This document shows, in pieces, positions 1 to 6,369 of a DNA stretch of 10,280 nt. Positions within the stretch are counted from its first letter, which is position 1. Every line of letters starts with the position of its first letter. Both the position numbers and the translations under genes were made by a program. The stretch lies in the NCBI GenBank assembly GCA_963578885.1, contig CAUZEQ010000173.1, positions 1 through 10,280 of the forward strand, in the 5' to 3' direction. Source of the stretch: UBA8437 sp963578885 (lineage in GTDB: Bacteria > Planctomycetota > Planctomycetia > Planctomycetales > Planctomycetaceae). The notes under the pieces are model-generated. The model was given only the letters and a program-made list of their open reading frames with translations. It searched no databases and was not told the DNA's origin.

Positions 1-955
1 AGGTCCCATCGTCGACGAGCGCGGGGACTTCGAGCTGTGTTTCGTCGGTCTTTTCGTCCAGGTCCAGGGCGATCCCGCTGCCCTCGTCGAGGTCCAGCGC
101 GATGCCGCTGTCTGCGATCGTCACGTCGCCCAGTTCGACTCCGCTCCCGACTCCACTCCCGGAGGGTTCCAGGCTGATGCCGCTCTCATCGGCTCCTTCC
201 AGGCTGATTCCGCTCTCGGCAACCGCTTCCAGCGAGATGCCACTGTCGGCGGCCAGTTCCAGCGCCATGCCGCTGCCCTCGGCGATCTCGGTCAATTCCA
301 GGTCGTTGGCTCCCCGAGGCGTTTCCAGCACGGTGGCGTCGAAGGCTTCGGCGGCGACGAGCTTGACGTCACTGTCGCTGCCGGCCATTTCGTCGACCTC
401 TTCGAGGTCTGCGACGGCAGGCGGATCGGCCACCAGCCGGACCTCGCTGTCGGATTCGGCGAGCCCCGGTGCGTCGTCGAGCACCAGCCGGACCTCGCTG
501 TCGGATTCGGCGAGCCCCGGTGCGTCGTCGAGCACCAGCCGCACATCGCTGTCCGATTCGCTAACGTCAAAGGGTTCCAGGCCGTCGTCGAGCACCAGCC
601 GCACATCACTGTCGGAGGAATCGTCGATCGAGAGCAGGGGCTCGTCGTCGTCGATCTCTGCCTGCAGCAGAGTCGGCTGATCGGCACTGACCTCATCGTC
701 GTCATCGAGCAACGAAGTGGTTCCCTGCGCGTCGTCGTCGGCCAGCGGAAGATCGTCGCCACCCAGGCCACCGTCCTCCGAGGAATCAGCCTGACGCGAC
801 CGAGCGAACTCCTCGATGTCCTCGGTGCGGAACTTCCAGGTGCCCCGGTCGGCGAAACCCCGCAACTCGCCGGATTCTCGCAGCCGGGTGATTTCGTGCT
901 GGGGGATTCCGAGAAGCTCGACCGCCTCTTCGATGTTCAGGTACTTGCTGGCCAT
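1..955 (-). CDS. Excisionase-type helix-turn-helix protein with acidic SDSDVRLV-repeat tail (partial, C-terminus off window)
   Basis: Read on the minus strand from ATG 955-953 this gives 318 codons without a stop before the window edge, so the C-terminus is missing. Residues about 4-53 (KYLNIEEAVELLGIP through the RGTWKFRTEDIEEFARSR region) look like a MerR/excisionase winged helix (HTH_17 type), which binds DNA. The rest is acidic and low in complexity. SDS(D/E)V(R/K)LV units lie near 114, 134, 151, 168 and 193. A ten-residue SGI(S/A)L repeat lies near 238, 248, 258, 283 and 293. A GGAG sits 10 nt before the ATG (966-969) and supports this start. From family knowledge, planctomycete genomes carry many such HTH plus acidic-tail proteins of unknown role, some with C-terminal membrane helices. 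It is divergent from the sulfatase operon, and local regulation is possible but not shown. The domain call is firm and the function is unknown. Confidence 0.85.
   Translation of the reverse strand, partial: MASKYLNIEEAVELLGIPQHEITRLRESGELRGFADRGTWKFRTEDIEEFARSRQADSSEDGGLGGDDLPLADDDAQGTTSLLDDDDEVSADQPTLLQAEIDDDEPLLSIDDSSDSDVRLVLDDGLEPFDVSESDSDVRLVLDDAPGLAESDSEVRLVLDDAPGLAESDSEVRLVADPPAVADLEEVDEMAGSDSDVKLVAAEAFDATVLETPRGANDLELTEIAEGSGMALELAADSGISLEAVAESGISLEGADESGISLEPSGSGVGSGVELGDVTIADSGIALDLDEGSGIALDLDEKTDETQLEVPALVDDGT
431..616 (-). repeat. Tandem 51-bp coding repeat (two identical copies plus two diverged copies)
   Basis: Bases 431-481 and 482-532 are identical, base for base, over 51 bp. 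Diverged copies begin at 533 and 593, the last spaced 60 bp. The period equals 17 codons and lies wholly inside the HTH protein gene, coding for SDSEVRLVLDDAPGLAE units. Identity at third codon positions indicates a recent duplication rather than protein-level selection alone. Confidence 0.9.
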
Positions 956-969
956 GGTAGAAAGTCTCC

Positions 970-997
970 GCCGAAACGGGCCATAAGCCGTTTCGGC
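970..997 (-). promoter_or_regulatory. 10-bp inverted repeat in the leader of the HTH gene
   Basis: The arms GCCGAAACGG (970-979) and CCGTTTCGGC (988-997) are perfectly complementary around an 8-nt spacer. In the minus-strand transcript this forms a stem-loop that ends directly against the GGAG ribosome binding site (966-969), 14 nt before the ATG. It could be an RNA hairpin affecting ribosome access or mRNA stability, or a dyad operator, possibly for the HTH protein itself. The pairing is seen directly; the function is inferred. Confidence 0.6.
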
Positions 998-1105
998 ACA
1001 GGGAGTTGTCGTATGAGATTGAGCCGTGTTTTCTGACGGATTCTCGACCGCAGAGACCCGTGGGGGATCCCAACGTGCCTGCTGTATTCTAGGTGCCCGC
1101 TGCAG

Positions 1106-1246
1106 CGATGCAAGATGATTGGACGGCGGTGATTGAGAAACCGGCCGGCGGTAGCGATTGTAGTGACGGCCTTGCATCGGCGTTTCTCGGCTGAGAGACT
1201 CGCCCATCGTCTCCGGTTCAAAGCTCTGTGGTGTGCCTCGATGCAA
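1106..1246 (+). promoter_or_regulatory. Leader of the sulfatase operon with mutually exclusive pairings, one covering the start codon
   Basis: CGATGCAAG (1106-1114) is perfectly complementary to CTTGCATCG (1171-1179). The same central segment (1172-1179) is also complementary to CGATGCAA at 1239-1246, which contains the proposed ATG (1241-1243). GAGAAAC (1135-1141) additionally complements GTTTCTC (1182-1188). A transcript starting upstream could therefore fold with the start codon free or sequestered. No known riboswitch class is recognised, no clear -10/-35 pair is evident, and the match could be chance. Confidence 0.35.
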
Positions 1247-2710
1247 CCATCCAACCTGCTGTTTTTTCTCTCGGATCAGCACAATCGTGACACACTGGGG
1301 TGCTACGGTCACCCGACGATCCAGACTCCGAACCTGGACGCCCTGGCGGGTCGGGGAGTCCGTTTCGATGCGGCCTACACCAACTGCCCGATCTGCGTTC
1401 CGGCGCGGGCGAGCCTGGCCACGGGCCGATATGTTCACGAGATCGGGTACTGGGACAACGCGTTTCCCTACGACGGCCGGGTGCGGGGATGGGGTCATCG
1501 CCTGCAGGCGGCCGGTCACCGAGTCGATTCGATCGGCAAGCTGCACTACCGCTCCGTCGAGGACGAGGACGGCTTCAGCGACCGGATTGTGCCTCTGAAC
1601 GTGGTCGATGGAGTGGGCGACGTGATGGGGGCCATCCGCGACGATCCTCCGATCCGGACGGGCATGCGGAGTGGCGTGATCGAGGCGGGGCCGGGGACGA
1701 CGACCTACAGCGACTACGACATCGAGATCGCCGAGCGTTCGATCCAGTGGCTGCGGGATCGCGTGGCCGAGCCGGACGAATTGCCGTGGATGCTCTTCTG
1801 CAGCTTTGTCTGCCCGCACCCACCCTTCATCGCCCCCCCGGATCTCTTCGAGTTGTACCCTCCCGATGAGATCCCACTGCCGATTCAGAACCGGCCCGAC
1901 GAGCAGCCGGCTCACCCGGCATTGGACACGCTGCGCAAGACGATGAACTACGACCGCCCGTTTAGCGACGAGGAGATCCGCAGGGTGACGGCGGCCTACT
2001 ACGGCACCTGCACTCACCTGGACCGCCAGGTCGGTCGCGTACTCGAGGCTCTCGAGGCGACGGGGCTGTCCGAGTCGACCCGGATCATCTACACCAGCGA
2101 CCACGGCGAGAGCATGGGGCGGCGGGGGCTGTGGGGCAAGTTCACTCTGTACGAGGAGTCTGCCGCGGTGCCGCTGATCGTGGCCGGGCCGGGCGTCCCC
2201 GGCGGCCAGTCGACCGACGACCCGGTCTCGCTGGTCGACTGCCACCCCACGATTCTCGAAGCGGTGGGAGTGGACCTCGACGAACAGGATGCCGGGTTGC
2301 CGGGTCGATCGCTGTGGTCGATTGCCGACGACGGGCCGCTGGGTCGCGCGGCGTTCAGCGAATACCATGCGGTGGGGACGACCACGGGCAGCTTCATGAT
2401 CCGGCACGGGTCACACAAGTACATCCACTACGTCTCTCAACCGCCCCAGCTGTTCGACCTCGCCGGAGATCCGCTCGAATTGACCGACCTGGCCGGCGAC
2501 CCGGCCAGTGCGGCGATTCTCGGGCGGATGGAGGGTCTGTTGCGCGAGATACTGGACCCCGAGGAGGTGGACCGGCGAGCCCGGTCCGACCAGTTGGCAC
2601 TGGTCTCGGCTCACGGAGGTCGCGAAGCGGTGTTGTCGCGAGGGACATTCATCAATTCTCCCGTTCCGGGCGAGGAGCCTCGATTTGCAAGCGGAGATGA
2701 CAGCGACTGA
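1241..2710 (+). CDS. Sulfatase-like hydrolase (formylglycine sulfatase / phosphonate monoesterase superfamily)
   Basis: This 489-residue enzyme should hydrolyse a sulfate ester, or possibly a phosphonate or phosphate ester. It opens with the family pattern NLLFFLSDQHNRDTLGCYG, where D12 is a metal ligand and Q13 replaces the second Asp, as in choline-sulfatase-like and PMH-like members. The signature C52-V-P-A-R followed by T61-G62 is the CxPxR formylglycine site, so Cys52 is expected to be matured. D287-H288 (SDHGE) and K300 (WGK) are the usual downstream metal and substrate residues. There is no signal peptide or membrane helix, which suggests a cytoplasmic enzyme. Start choice: an in-frame TTG at 1133 would add 36 residues with no family similarity before the usual N-terminal strand, so ATG 1241 is preferred, although no strong ribosome binding site precedes it. 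It overlaps the next gene by 14 nt. The natural substrate cannot be named. Confidence 0.9.
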   Translation: MQPSNLLFFLSDQHNRDTLGCYGHPTIQTPNLDALAGRGVRFDAAYTNCPICVPARASLATGRYVHEIGYWDNAFPYDGRVRGWGHRLQAAGHRVDSIGKLHYRSVEDEDGFSDRIVPLNVVDGVGDVMGAIRDDPPIRTGMRSGVIEAGPGTTTYSDYDIEIAERSIQWLRDRVAEPDELPWMLFCSFVCPHPPFIAPPDLFELYPPDEIPLPIQNRPDEQPAHPALDTLRKTMNYDRPFSDEEIRRVTAAYYGTCTHLDRQVGRVLEALEATGLSESTRIIYTSDHGESMGRRGLWGKFTLYEESAAVPLIVAGPGVPGGQSTDDPVSLVDCHPTILEAVGVDLDEQDAGLPGRSLWSIADDGPLGRAAFSEYHAVGTTTGSFMIRHGSHKYIHYVSQPPQLFDLAGDPLELTDLAGDPASAAILGRMEGLLREILDPEEVDRRARSDQLALVSAHGGREAVLSRGTFINSPVPGEEPRFASGDDSD

Positions 2711-3065
2711 GGCCGCGGGGGTGCCGCCGATGGGCGATCCCGAGGCGAGGCATCTGCGGCAGTGCCTGCGCGAGGCGGGCGTCGTGCTGGTGCTGTGGCT
2801 GGCGGGGCTGGCCTGGACGCTGGTGGTGGTGATCGGCTGGGGTTACATTCCCGTCGATGAGCGACCCGAGGTGCCGGAGTTGATTCTGGGCATGCCGGCG
2901 TGGGTGGTCTGGGGCCTGTTCGTGCCGTGGTTCCTCGAGATCGCTGCGGCGTGGTGGTTTGCTCTCTACGTGCTCGCCGACGACGACCCCGACCAGCAGA
3001 TCGATGCTGATGGCCGCGCGGTGGGTGCTGCGGTGGGTGCTGCGGTGTCGGAGGCGGGGGCATGA
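2697..3065 (+). CDS. yhdT: Small DUF997 (YhdT-like) inner-membrane protein
   Basis: This is a 122-residue protein with two hydrophobic helices, at about 28-50 (VVLVLWLAGLAWTLVVVIGW) and 68-92 (AWVVWGLFVPWFLEIAAAWW). They are joined by a short polar loop and followed by an acidic, Ala/Gly-rich tail. Size, two-helix layout and the MPAWVVWGLFVPW segment fit the YhdT family (DUF997). In E. coli yhdT lies directly upstream of panF. Here too the next gene is a PanF-type symporter, joined by an ATGA overlap, so a small partner or assembly subunit of the transporter is the simplest reading. The start is uncertain: ATG 2697 overlaps the sulfatase end, GTG 2721 has GAGG 8 nt upstream, and ATG 2730 is also in frame. 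All three keep both helices. A GCTGCGGTGGGT-type direct repeat near 3021-3046 encodes the GAAVGAAV tail. Confidence 0.8.
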   Translation: MTATEAAGVPPMGDPEARHLRQCLREAGVVLVLWLAGLAWTLVVVIGWGYIPVDERPEVPELILGMPAWVVWGLFVPWFLEIAAAWWFALYVLADDDPDQQIDADGRAVGAAVGAAVSEAGA

Positions 3066-4699
3066 CGGGTCTTGTGGCCGAAGTCGGGGGTCGGATCGAA
3101 CCGGCCTGGTACCACGTCGGGCAGCGGGACTACGCGATCCTGGTCCCCTTTGTGCTGTTCATGCTCGGCGTGGCCGTGATCACGGTCTTTTCGCATCGGC
3201 ATCAGAAGACGGGTGATTTCCGCACCGAGTACTACGTGGCGGGTCGCAGTTTTGGTGCCTGGGTGCTGGCGATGTCGTGGGTGGCGACGATGGCCAGTGG
3301 CGGCAGTTTCCTGGGTTATCCGTCGCTGGTGTTCTCCTACGGCTGGACCATGGCGTTCTGGGTCAGCGGTTCGATTGTGACGGCGGTGATCGGACTGGGA
3401 ATCGTCGGCAAGCGGATCAATCGCCTGGCGCGACGGACCGGGGCATTGACCCTGGTCGACCTGCTGCGGGACCGCTTCGGGTCCAACGCGGTGGCGGTGA
3501 CCTATTCGGCGGTGGTCCTGGTCACGACCAGTGTCTACCTGATTGCGCAGTTCGTGGCCGGTGCGAGGGTCCTGGAGAGCCTGCTTCAGACGAGTTACGT
3601 GATGGGCCTGTTGCTGTTTGCGGTATCGGTGGTGACCTACACCACTTTCGGCGGGTTCCGCGCCGTGGCCTGGACCGACACTCTGCAGGGGATCGTGATG
3701 ATCATCGGCGTCGTGCTGCTGGTCCCCCTGACGCTTTCGGCTGTCGGTGGCCTGGAGGAGGCGACTCTGACCGGAGACCGCGCCCAGGCGGTGCGGGTGG
3801 ATCCCGAGGCGGCCGAGCATGGTGTGGAGACCGAGCGTCACGCGTACCTGTATCCGCCGGGTCCGAGGAAGCAGACCGAGCCGGGCGACGAGGAGATGGG
3901 GGGAGTCTTTCTGCCCCTGGGCATGGGACTCTCGCTGTTCCTGATCCGTTCCCTGGGCGCGGTGATGATGCCGACCACGGTGCCGAGGATGCTGGCGTTT
4001 CGAGATACCGCGGCGCTGCGTCGGGCGCTGATGGTGCTGGCTCCCTACTTCCTGCTGATGTACGGCAGCAGCCTGATCACGATGAACTGTGCACCCGCGC
4101 TGGGCCTGGATCTCGAGCCGGGCCAATCGGACCAGGCCATGCCGGCCCTGGCCCAGAGACTGGTGGAACTCAAGGCGGCTCCGGCGCTGTTGGCCGGGTT
4201 GCTGATCGCGGCTCCGTTTGCGGCGGTGATGTCGACGGTCGACTCGGCGCTGTTGGTGATCAGTGCCTGCGTGGTGCGGGACCTGGTCGAAAAATCGTTT
4301 GGAGTCAGGCTCTCGGATGTCGCCGTGCGTCGTCTGAGTTATTCGGTTACGGCGCTGGCCGGTGCGGGTGTGTGCGTGGGTGCGTTGATGATCGAGCCGA
4401 GATTTCTGCAGCCGCTGGTGATCCACTACGTCGGCGGTTCGGCCTCGGCCCTGTTCTGGCCGGGGTTAGCGACGCTGTTCTGGCGGCGGGCCACCGCCAG
4501 GGGCGTGACCGCGGGCCTGGCCGGAGGGGGCCTGATCTACATCGCCGCGATCTTCTTCAAGCCGCTGGTCGATCCGATCGTGCCGCTGCACCCCTTCGTG
4601 TTCGGCTTCGTCGGCTCGGCTCTCCTGGTGAGCGTCGTCAGCCTGTGCACCCCCGGGCAGGATGAGCGTCAACTGGCCCCGTACTTCGGCCGCAGCTAG
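3062..4699 (+). CDS. panF: Sodium:solute symporter, PanF-like (pantothenate-type SSS family)
   Basis: This 545-residue multispanning permease should use the sodium gradient to import a small organic anion. EYYVAGRSFG (56-65), the segment MSWVATMASGGSFLGYPS (71-88) and TTFGGFRAVAWTDTLQG (194-210) are characteristic of the solute:sodium symporter family. The later AAPFAAVMSTVDSALL segment matches the conserved AAPMAAIMSTI region of PanF. About 12-13 hydrophobic helices are visible. A GGAGG 7 nt before ATG 3062 supports the start, which overlaps the DUF997 stop as ATGA. One unusual point is a hydrophilic stretch at about 232-280 (TGDRAQAVRVDPEA through KQTEPGDEEMGG), which may be an extended loop. 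The DUF997 neighbour supports the PanF subfamily. The upstream overlapping sulfatase raises the alternative of a sulfated or desulfated substrate, so pantothenate specificity is not certain. Confidence 0.85.
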   Translation: MTGLVAEVGGRIEPAWYHVGQRDYAILVPFVLFMLGVAVITVFSHRHQKTGDFRTEYYVAGRSFGAWVLAMSWVATMASGGSFLGYPSLVFSYGWTMAFWVSGSIVTAVIGLGIVGKRINRLARRTGALTLVDLLRDRFGSNAVAVTYSAVVLVTTSVYLIAQFVAGARVLESLLQTSYVMGLLLFAVSVVTYTTFGGFRAVAWTDTLQGIVMIIGVVLLVPLTLSAVGGLEEATLTGDRAQAVRVDPEAAEHGVETERHAYLYPPGPRKQTEPGDEEMGGVFLPLGMGLSLFLIRSLGAVMMPTTVPRMLAFRDTAALRRALMVLAPYFLLMYGSSLITMNCAPALGLDLEPGQSDQAMPALAQRLVELKAAPALLAGLLIAAPFAAVMSTVDSALLVISACVVRDLVEKSFGVRLSDVAVRRLSYSVTALAGAGVCVGALMIEPRFLQPLVIHYVGGSASALFWPGLATLFWRRATARGVTAGLAGGGLIYIAAIFFKPLVDPIVPLHPFVFGFVGSALLVSVVSLCTPGQDERQLAPYFGRS

Positions 4700-4734
4700 C
4701 CGCCCGTTGAATGACTCCAAGAGCCGGCGTCCGA

Positions 4735-4749
4735 TCCGCCTTCGGCGGA
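4735..4749 (+). terminator. Stem-loop downstream of the symporter gene
   Basis: TCCGCC (4735-4740) and GGCGGA (4744-4749) pair perfectly over 6 bp around a TTC loop, 35 nt after the symporter stop. There is no T-run after it, so an intrinsic terminator is possible but not canonical. The same GCCTTCGGC core recurs at 10149-10163 after the last gene of the second operon. Confidence 0.4.
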
Positions 4750-4789
4750 CCCTGCTTGCATGCGCCCGGGTCACCCTTTCTACTAGCAG

Positions 4790-4820
4790 CCCCCCCCCGG
4801 GTCGGCTCTACAGCCAACCC
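4790..4820 (+). promoter_or_regulatory. C9 tract and imperfect hairpin in the leader of the lipoyl-carrier operon
   Basis: A run of nine C (4790-4798) is followed at once by GGGTCGGCT (4799-4807), loop CTAC, and AGCCAACCC (4812-4820). These pair over nine positions with a single C/A mismatch. The structure ends 32 nt before the ATG of the GcvH-like gene, which itself lacks a clear purine-rich ribosome binding site. No promoter is convincing. A role in leader folding is inferred only. Confidence 0.3.
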
Positions 4821-4852
4821 CTCGCAAGAAAACTCTCTCCTCACGCTCTCCG

Positions 4853-5308
4853 ATGACCATGACCGACAACCTGGTCTTCATGATGGGCGAGTACGAGGCG
4901 CTGGTGCCCGGGGACCGGCGGTATGCCGAAAATCACCTCTGGTTGCAGGAGGATGGTGACGCGCTGAGAGTCGGGCTGACCTCCTATGCGGTCCGACTGC
5001 TGCAGGACGTGTTCTTTCTCGACTGGACGATCGACTCCGACACCGAGGTTCGGGCCCAGCAGGAGATTGGCGAGATCGAGAGTTCCAAGGCGGTGTCGAG
5101 CCTGTTTGCTCCGGTCGACGGACACGTACTGGAATTTAACGACACACCGCTTGAGGACCCCTCGGCGATCAACACGTCCGGGTATGATGATGGCTGGCTA
5201 TATCGCTTTCGCACACAGGCCACGTTGCTCAGCCCCCAGGATTACCTGGAGGCTCTCAACGACGGGTGGGAAGACACCCAACGCATGATCAAGGGACAAC
5301 TCAACTGA
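4853..5308 (+). CDS. GcvH-like lipoyl carrier protein
   Basis: This 151-residue protein resembles the H protein of the glycine cleavage system. The core starts at YAENHLWLQEDGDALRVGLTS (24-44), where YAENHLW corresponds to the usual Y(S)xEHEW. The lipoylation site is IESSKAVSSLFAPVDG with Lys79, matching the family ESVKAVSDIYAPVSG. The C-terminal part DPSAINTSGYDDGWLYRF (about 103-120) aligns with the family SPELVNSEPYGEGW. It should carry a swinging lipoyl arm in the cytoplasm. No gcvT, gcvP or lipoate ligase lies nearby. It instead starts an operon with a ferredoxin-domain protein, a terpene cyclase and a prenyl synthase, and its stop overlaps the next start by one base (TGATG). A dedicated carrier role, like LbpA-type proteins of sulfur oxidation, is therefore possible. 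The start could equally be ATG 4859. Confidence 0.85.
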   Translation: MTMTDNLVFMMGEYEALVPGDRRYAENHLWLQEDGDALRVGLTSYAVRLLQDVFFLDWTIDSDTEVRAQQEIGEIESSKAVSSLFAPVDGHVLEFNDTPLEDPSAINTSGYDDGWLYRFRTQATLLSPQDYLEALNDGWEDTQRMIKGQLN

Positions 5309-6339
5309 TGGCCACCAAGACCCTGACCGTCGTCGTTTCGCAGTCGCCGAGCAAGAACCCGGCGAAGCGGCATCTCGAGGAAGAGCTGGTTGCCGCGTTG
5401 ATGCTCGATGACACCGTCGACGTGGCCGTCGTGCCGCACCTCTACAACCTCGACTCGAATCACACCGGGACCCTGTTCCTGCAGGGACTGCGTGGGCACC
5501 TGGTGGTGCTCAGCTGGATGTACCCTCGAGCCTCCCACTGGCTGCTCGATCGGGTCGGCGTCAAGGGTCACCAGGGTGAGACGATGCTCGAGGAGGAGGA
5601 CGAGGACGAGGAGATTGAGATTCCCGAGCCACAGGGGGTCGGGGGTGTCGAGTTGCCCAATCGCAACCTCTATTGCCTGGACCTGGGAGTCGATTCGGAC
5701 CCGCTGGTCTTTCTCGAAGAGATCGCCCGCATTGTCGAGGAACTTCGGTCCGCAGCCGCCGTGGCGGTCCCGACCGATGAGACGGTCCAGACGGTCGAGT
5801 TGATGGATTGGATTTCCGGATCGCCCAAGCCGGAGCAGCTCGAGAAGTACCTGGACCCGCTGGCGGTGTTGACCGGTGGCAGTGACATCGAGCCGGTCAA
5901 GCGTCGCTGGTACCCGGTGATCGACTACGAGCGGTGCACCAACTGCATGGAGTGCATCGATTTCTGCCTGTTCGGGGTCTACGGCGTCGACCCGCTGGAG
6001 CGGATCCTGGTCGAGGAGCAGGACAACTGCAAGAAGGGGTGTCCGGCGTGCAGCCGGGTCTGCCCCGAGAACGCGATCGTGTTTCCTCAGCACAAGGAGC
6101 CGGCGGTTGCCGGGGCGTTGGGAGACGTCGGCGCCCTGAAGATCGATCTCTCGAAGCTCTTTGGCAGCGTCACGGGTCTGGATGCGGCGGTGTCCGAGCG
6201 TGATGTCGAATTGGTCCGAGACGGACGCGAAGCGGTGGGAGTGAGTGTCGGCATGCCGAAGCGGCAGTCCGAGCAAGACTCGGCCGAGCGAGACGAATTC
6301 GATGATCTCTTCGATGGCCTCGACGCCATGGATCTCTGA
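5308..6339 (+). CDS. Protein with C-terminal 2[4Fe-4S] ferredoxin module and uncharacterised N-terminal domain
   Basis: This is a 343-residue protein. The dicluster ferredoxin module has Cys210-x2-Cys213-x2-Cys216-x3-Cys220 and Cys241-x3-Cys245-x2-Cys248-x3-Cys252-Pro. The second motif is slightly unusual in having x3 between its first two Cys. The module should bind two [4Fe-4S] clusters and transfer electrons. Residues 1-200 form a soluble domain I do not recognise. It begins with a beta-strand-like TLTVVVSQSPSKNPAKR and has an acidic stretch at about 94-105. No flavin, radical-SAM or quinone motif is seen. Residues 260-343 are a polar tail. ATG 5308 is chosen because it forms a TGATG junction with the GcvH-like stop and has AAGGGA about 11 nt upstream. 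The next gene begins 30 nt downstream. Position next to a lipoyl carrier suggests reduction or oxidation of its dithiol, or an electron supply to the DUF116 protein; both are inference. Confidence 0.85.
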   Translation: MATKTLTVVVSQSPSKNPAKRHLEEELVAALMLDDTVDVAVVPHLYNLDSNHTGTLFLQGLRGHLVVLSWMYPRASHWLLDRVGVKGHQGETMLEEEDEDEEIEIPEPQGVGGVELPNRNLYCLDLGVDSDPLVFLEEIARIVEELRSAAAVAVPTDETVQTVELMDWISGSPKPEQLEKYLDPLAVLTGGSDIEPVKRRWYPVIDYERCTNCMECIDFCLFGVYGVDPLERILVEEQDNCKKGCPACSRVCPENAIVFPQHKEPAVAGALGDVGALKIDLSKLFGSVTGLDAAVSERDVELVRDGREAVGVSVGMPKRQSEQDSAERDEFDDLFDGLDAMDL

Positions 6340-6369
6340 GCGACCCGCCCGCCCGCACAGAGCCCGCTG

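Noticed and set aside
431..616. Regular repeats considered as a CRISPR array
   Set aside because: The copies are direct tandem units without spacers and keep a protein reading frame.
102..680. Ser-rich repetitive plus-strand frame
   Set aside because: Its repeats are the complement of the acidic tail repeats of the minus-strand HTH gene, which has a real domain and ribosome binding site.
1133..1240. TTG start extending the sulfatase by 36 residues
   Set aside because: The added residues lie before the normal N-terminal strand of the family, do not form a signal peptide and have no ribosome binding site.
956..1240. Promoter elements in the divergent spacer
   Set aside because: I looked for -35/-10 pairs on both strands. 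Weak matches such as TATTCT at 1084-1089 have no suitable partner, so no promoter is called.
2966..4426. 486-codon open frame on the minus strand
   Set aside because: Antisense to the symporter, with a His/Arg/Gln-rich composition typical of a shadow of a GC-rich membrane protein gene.
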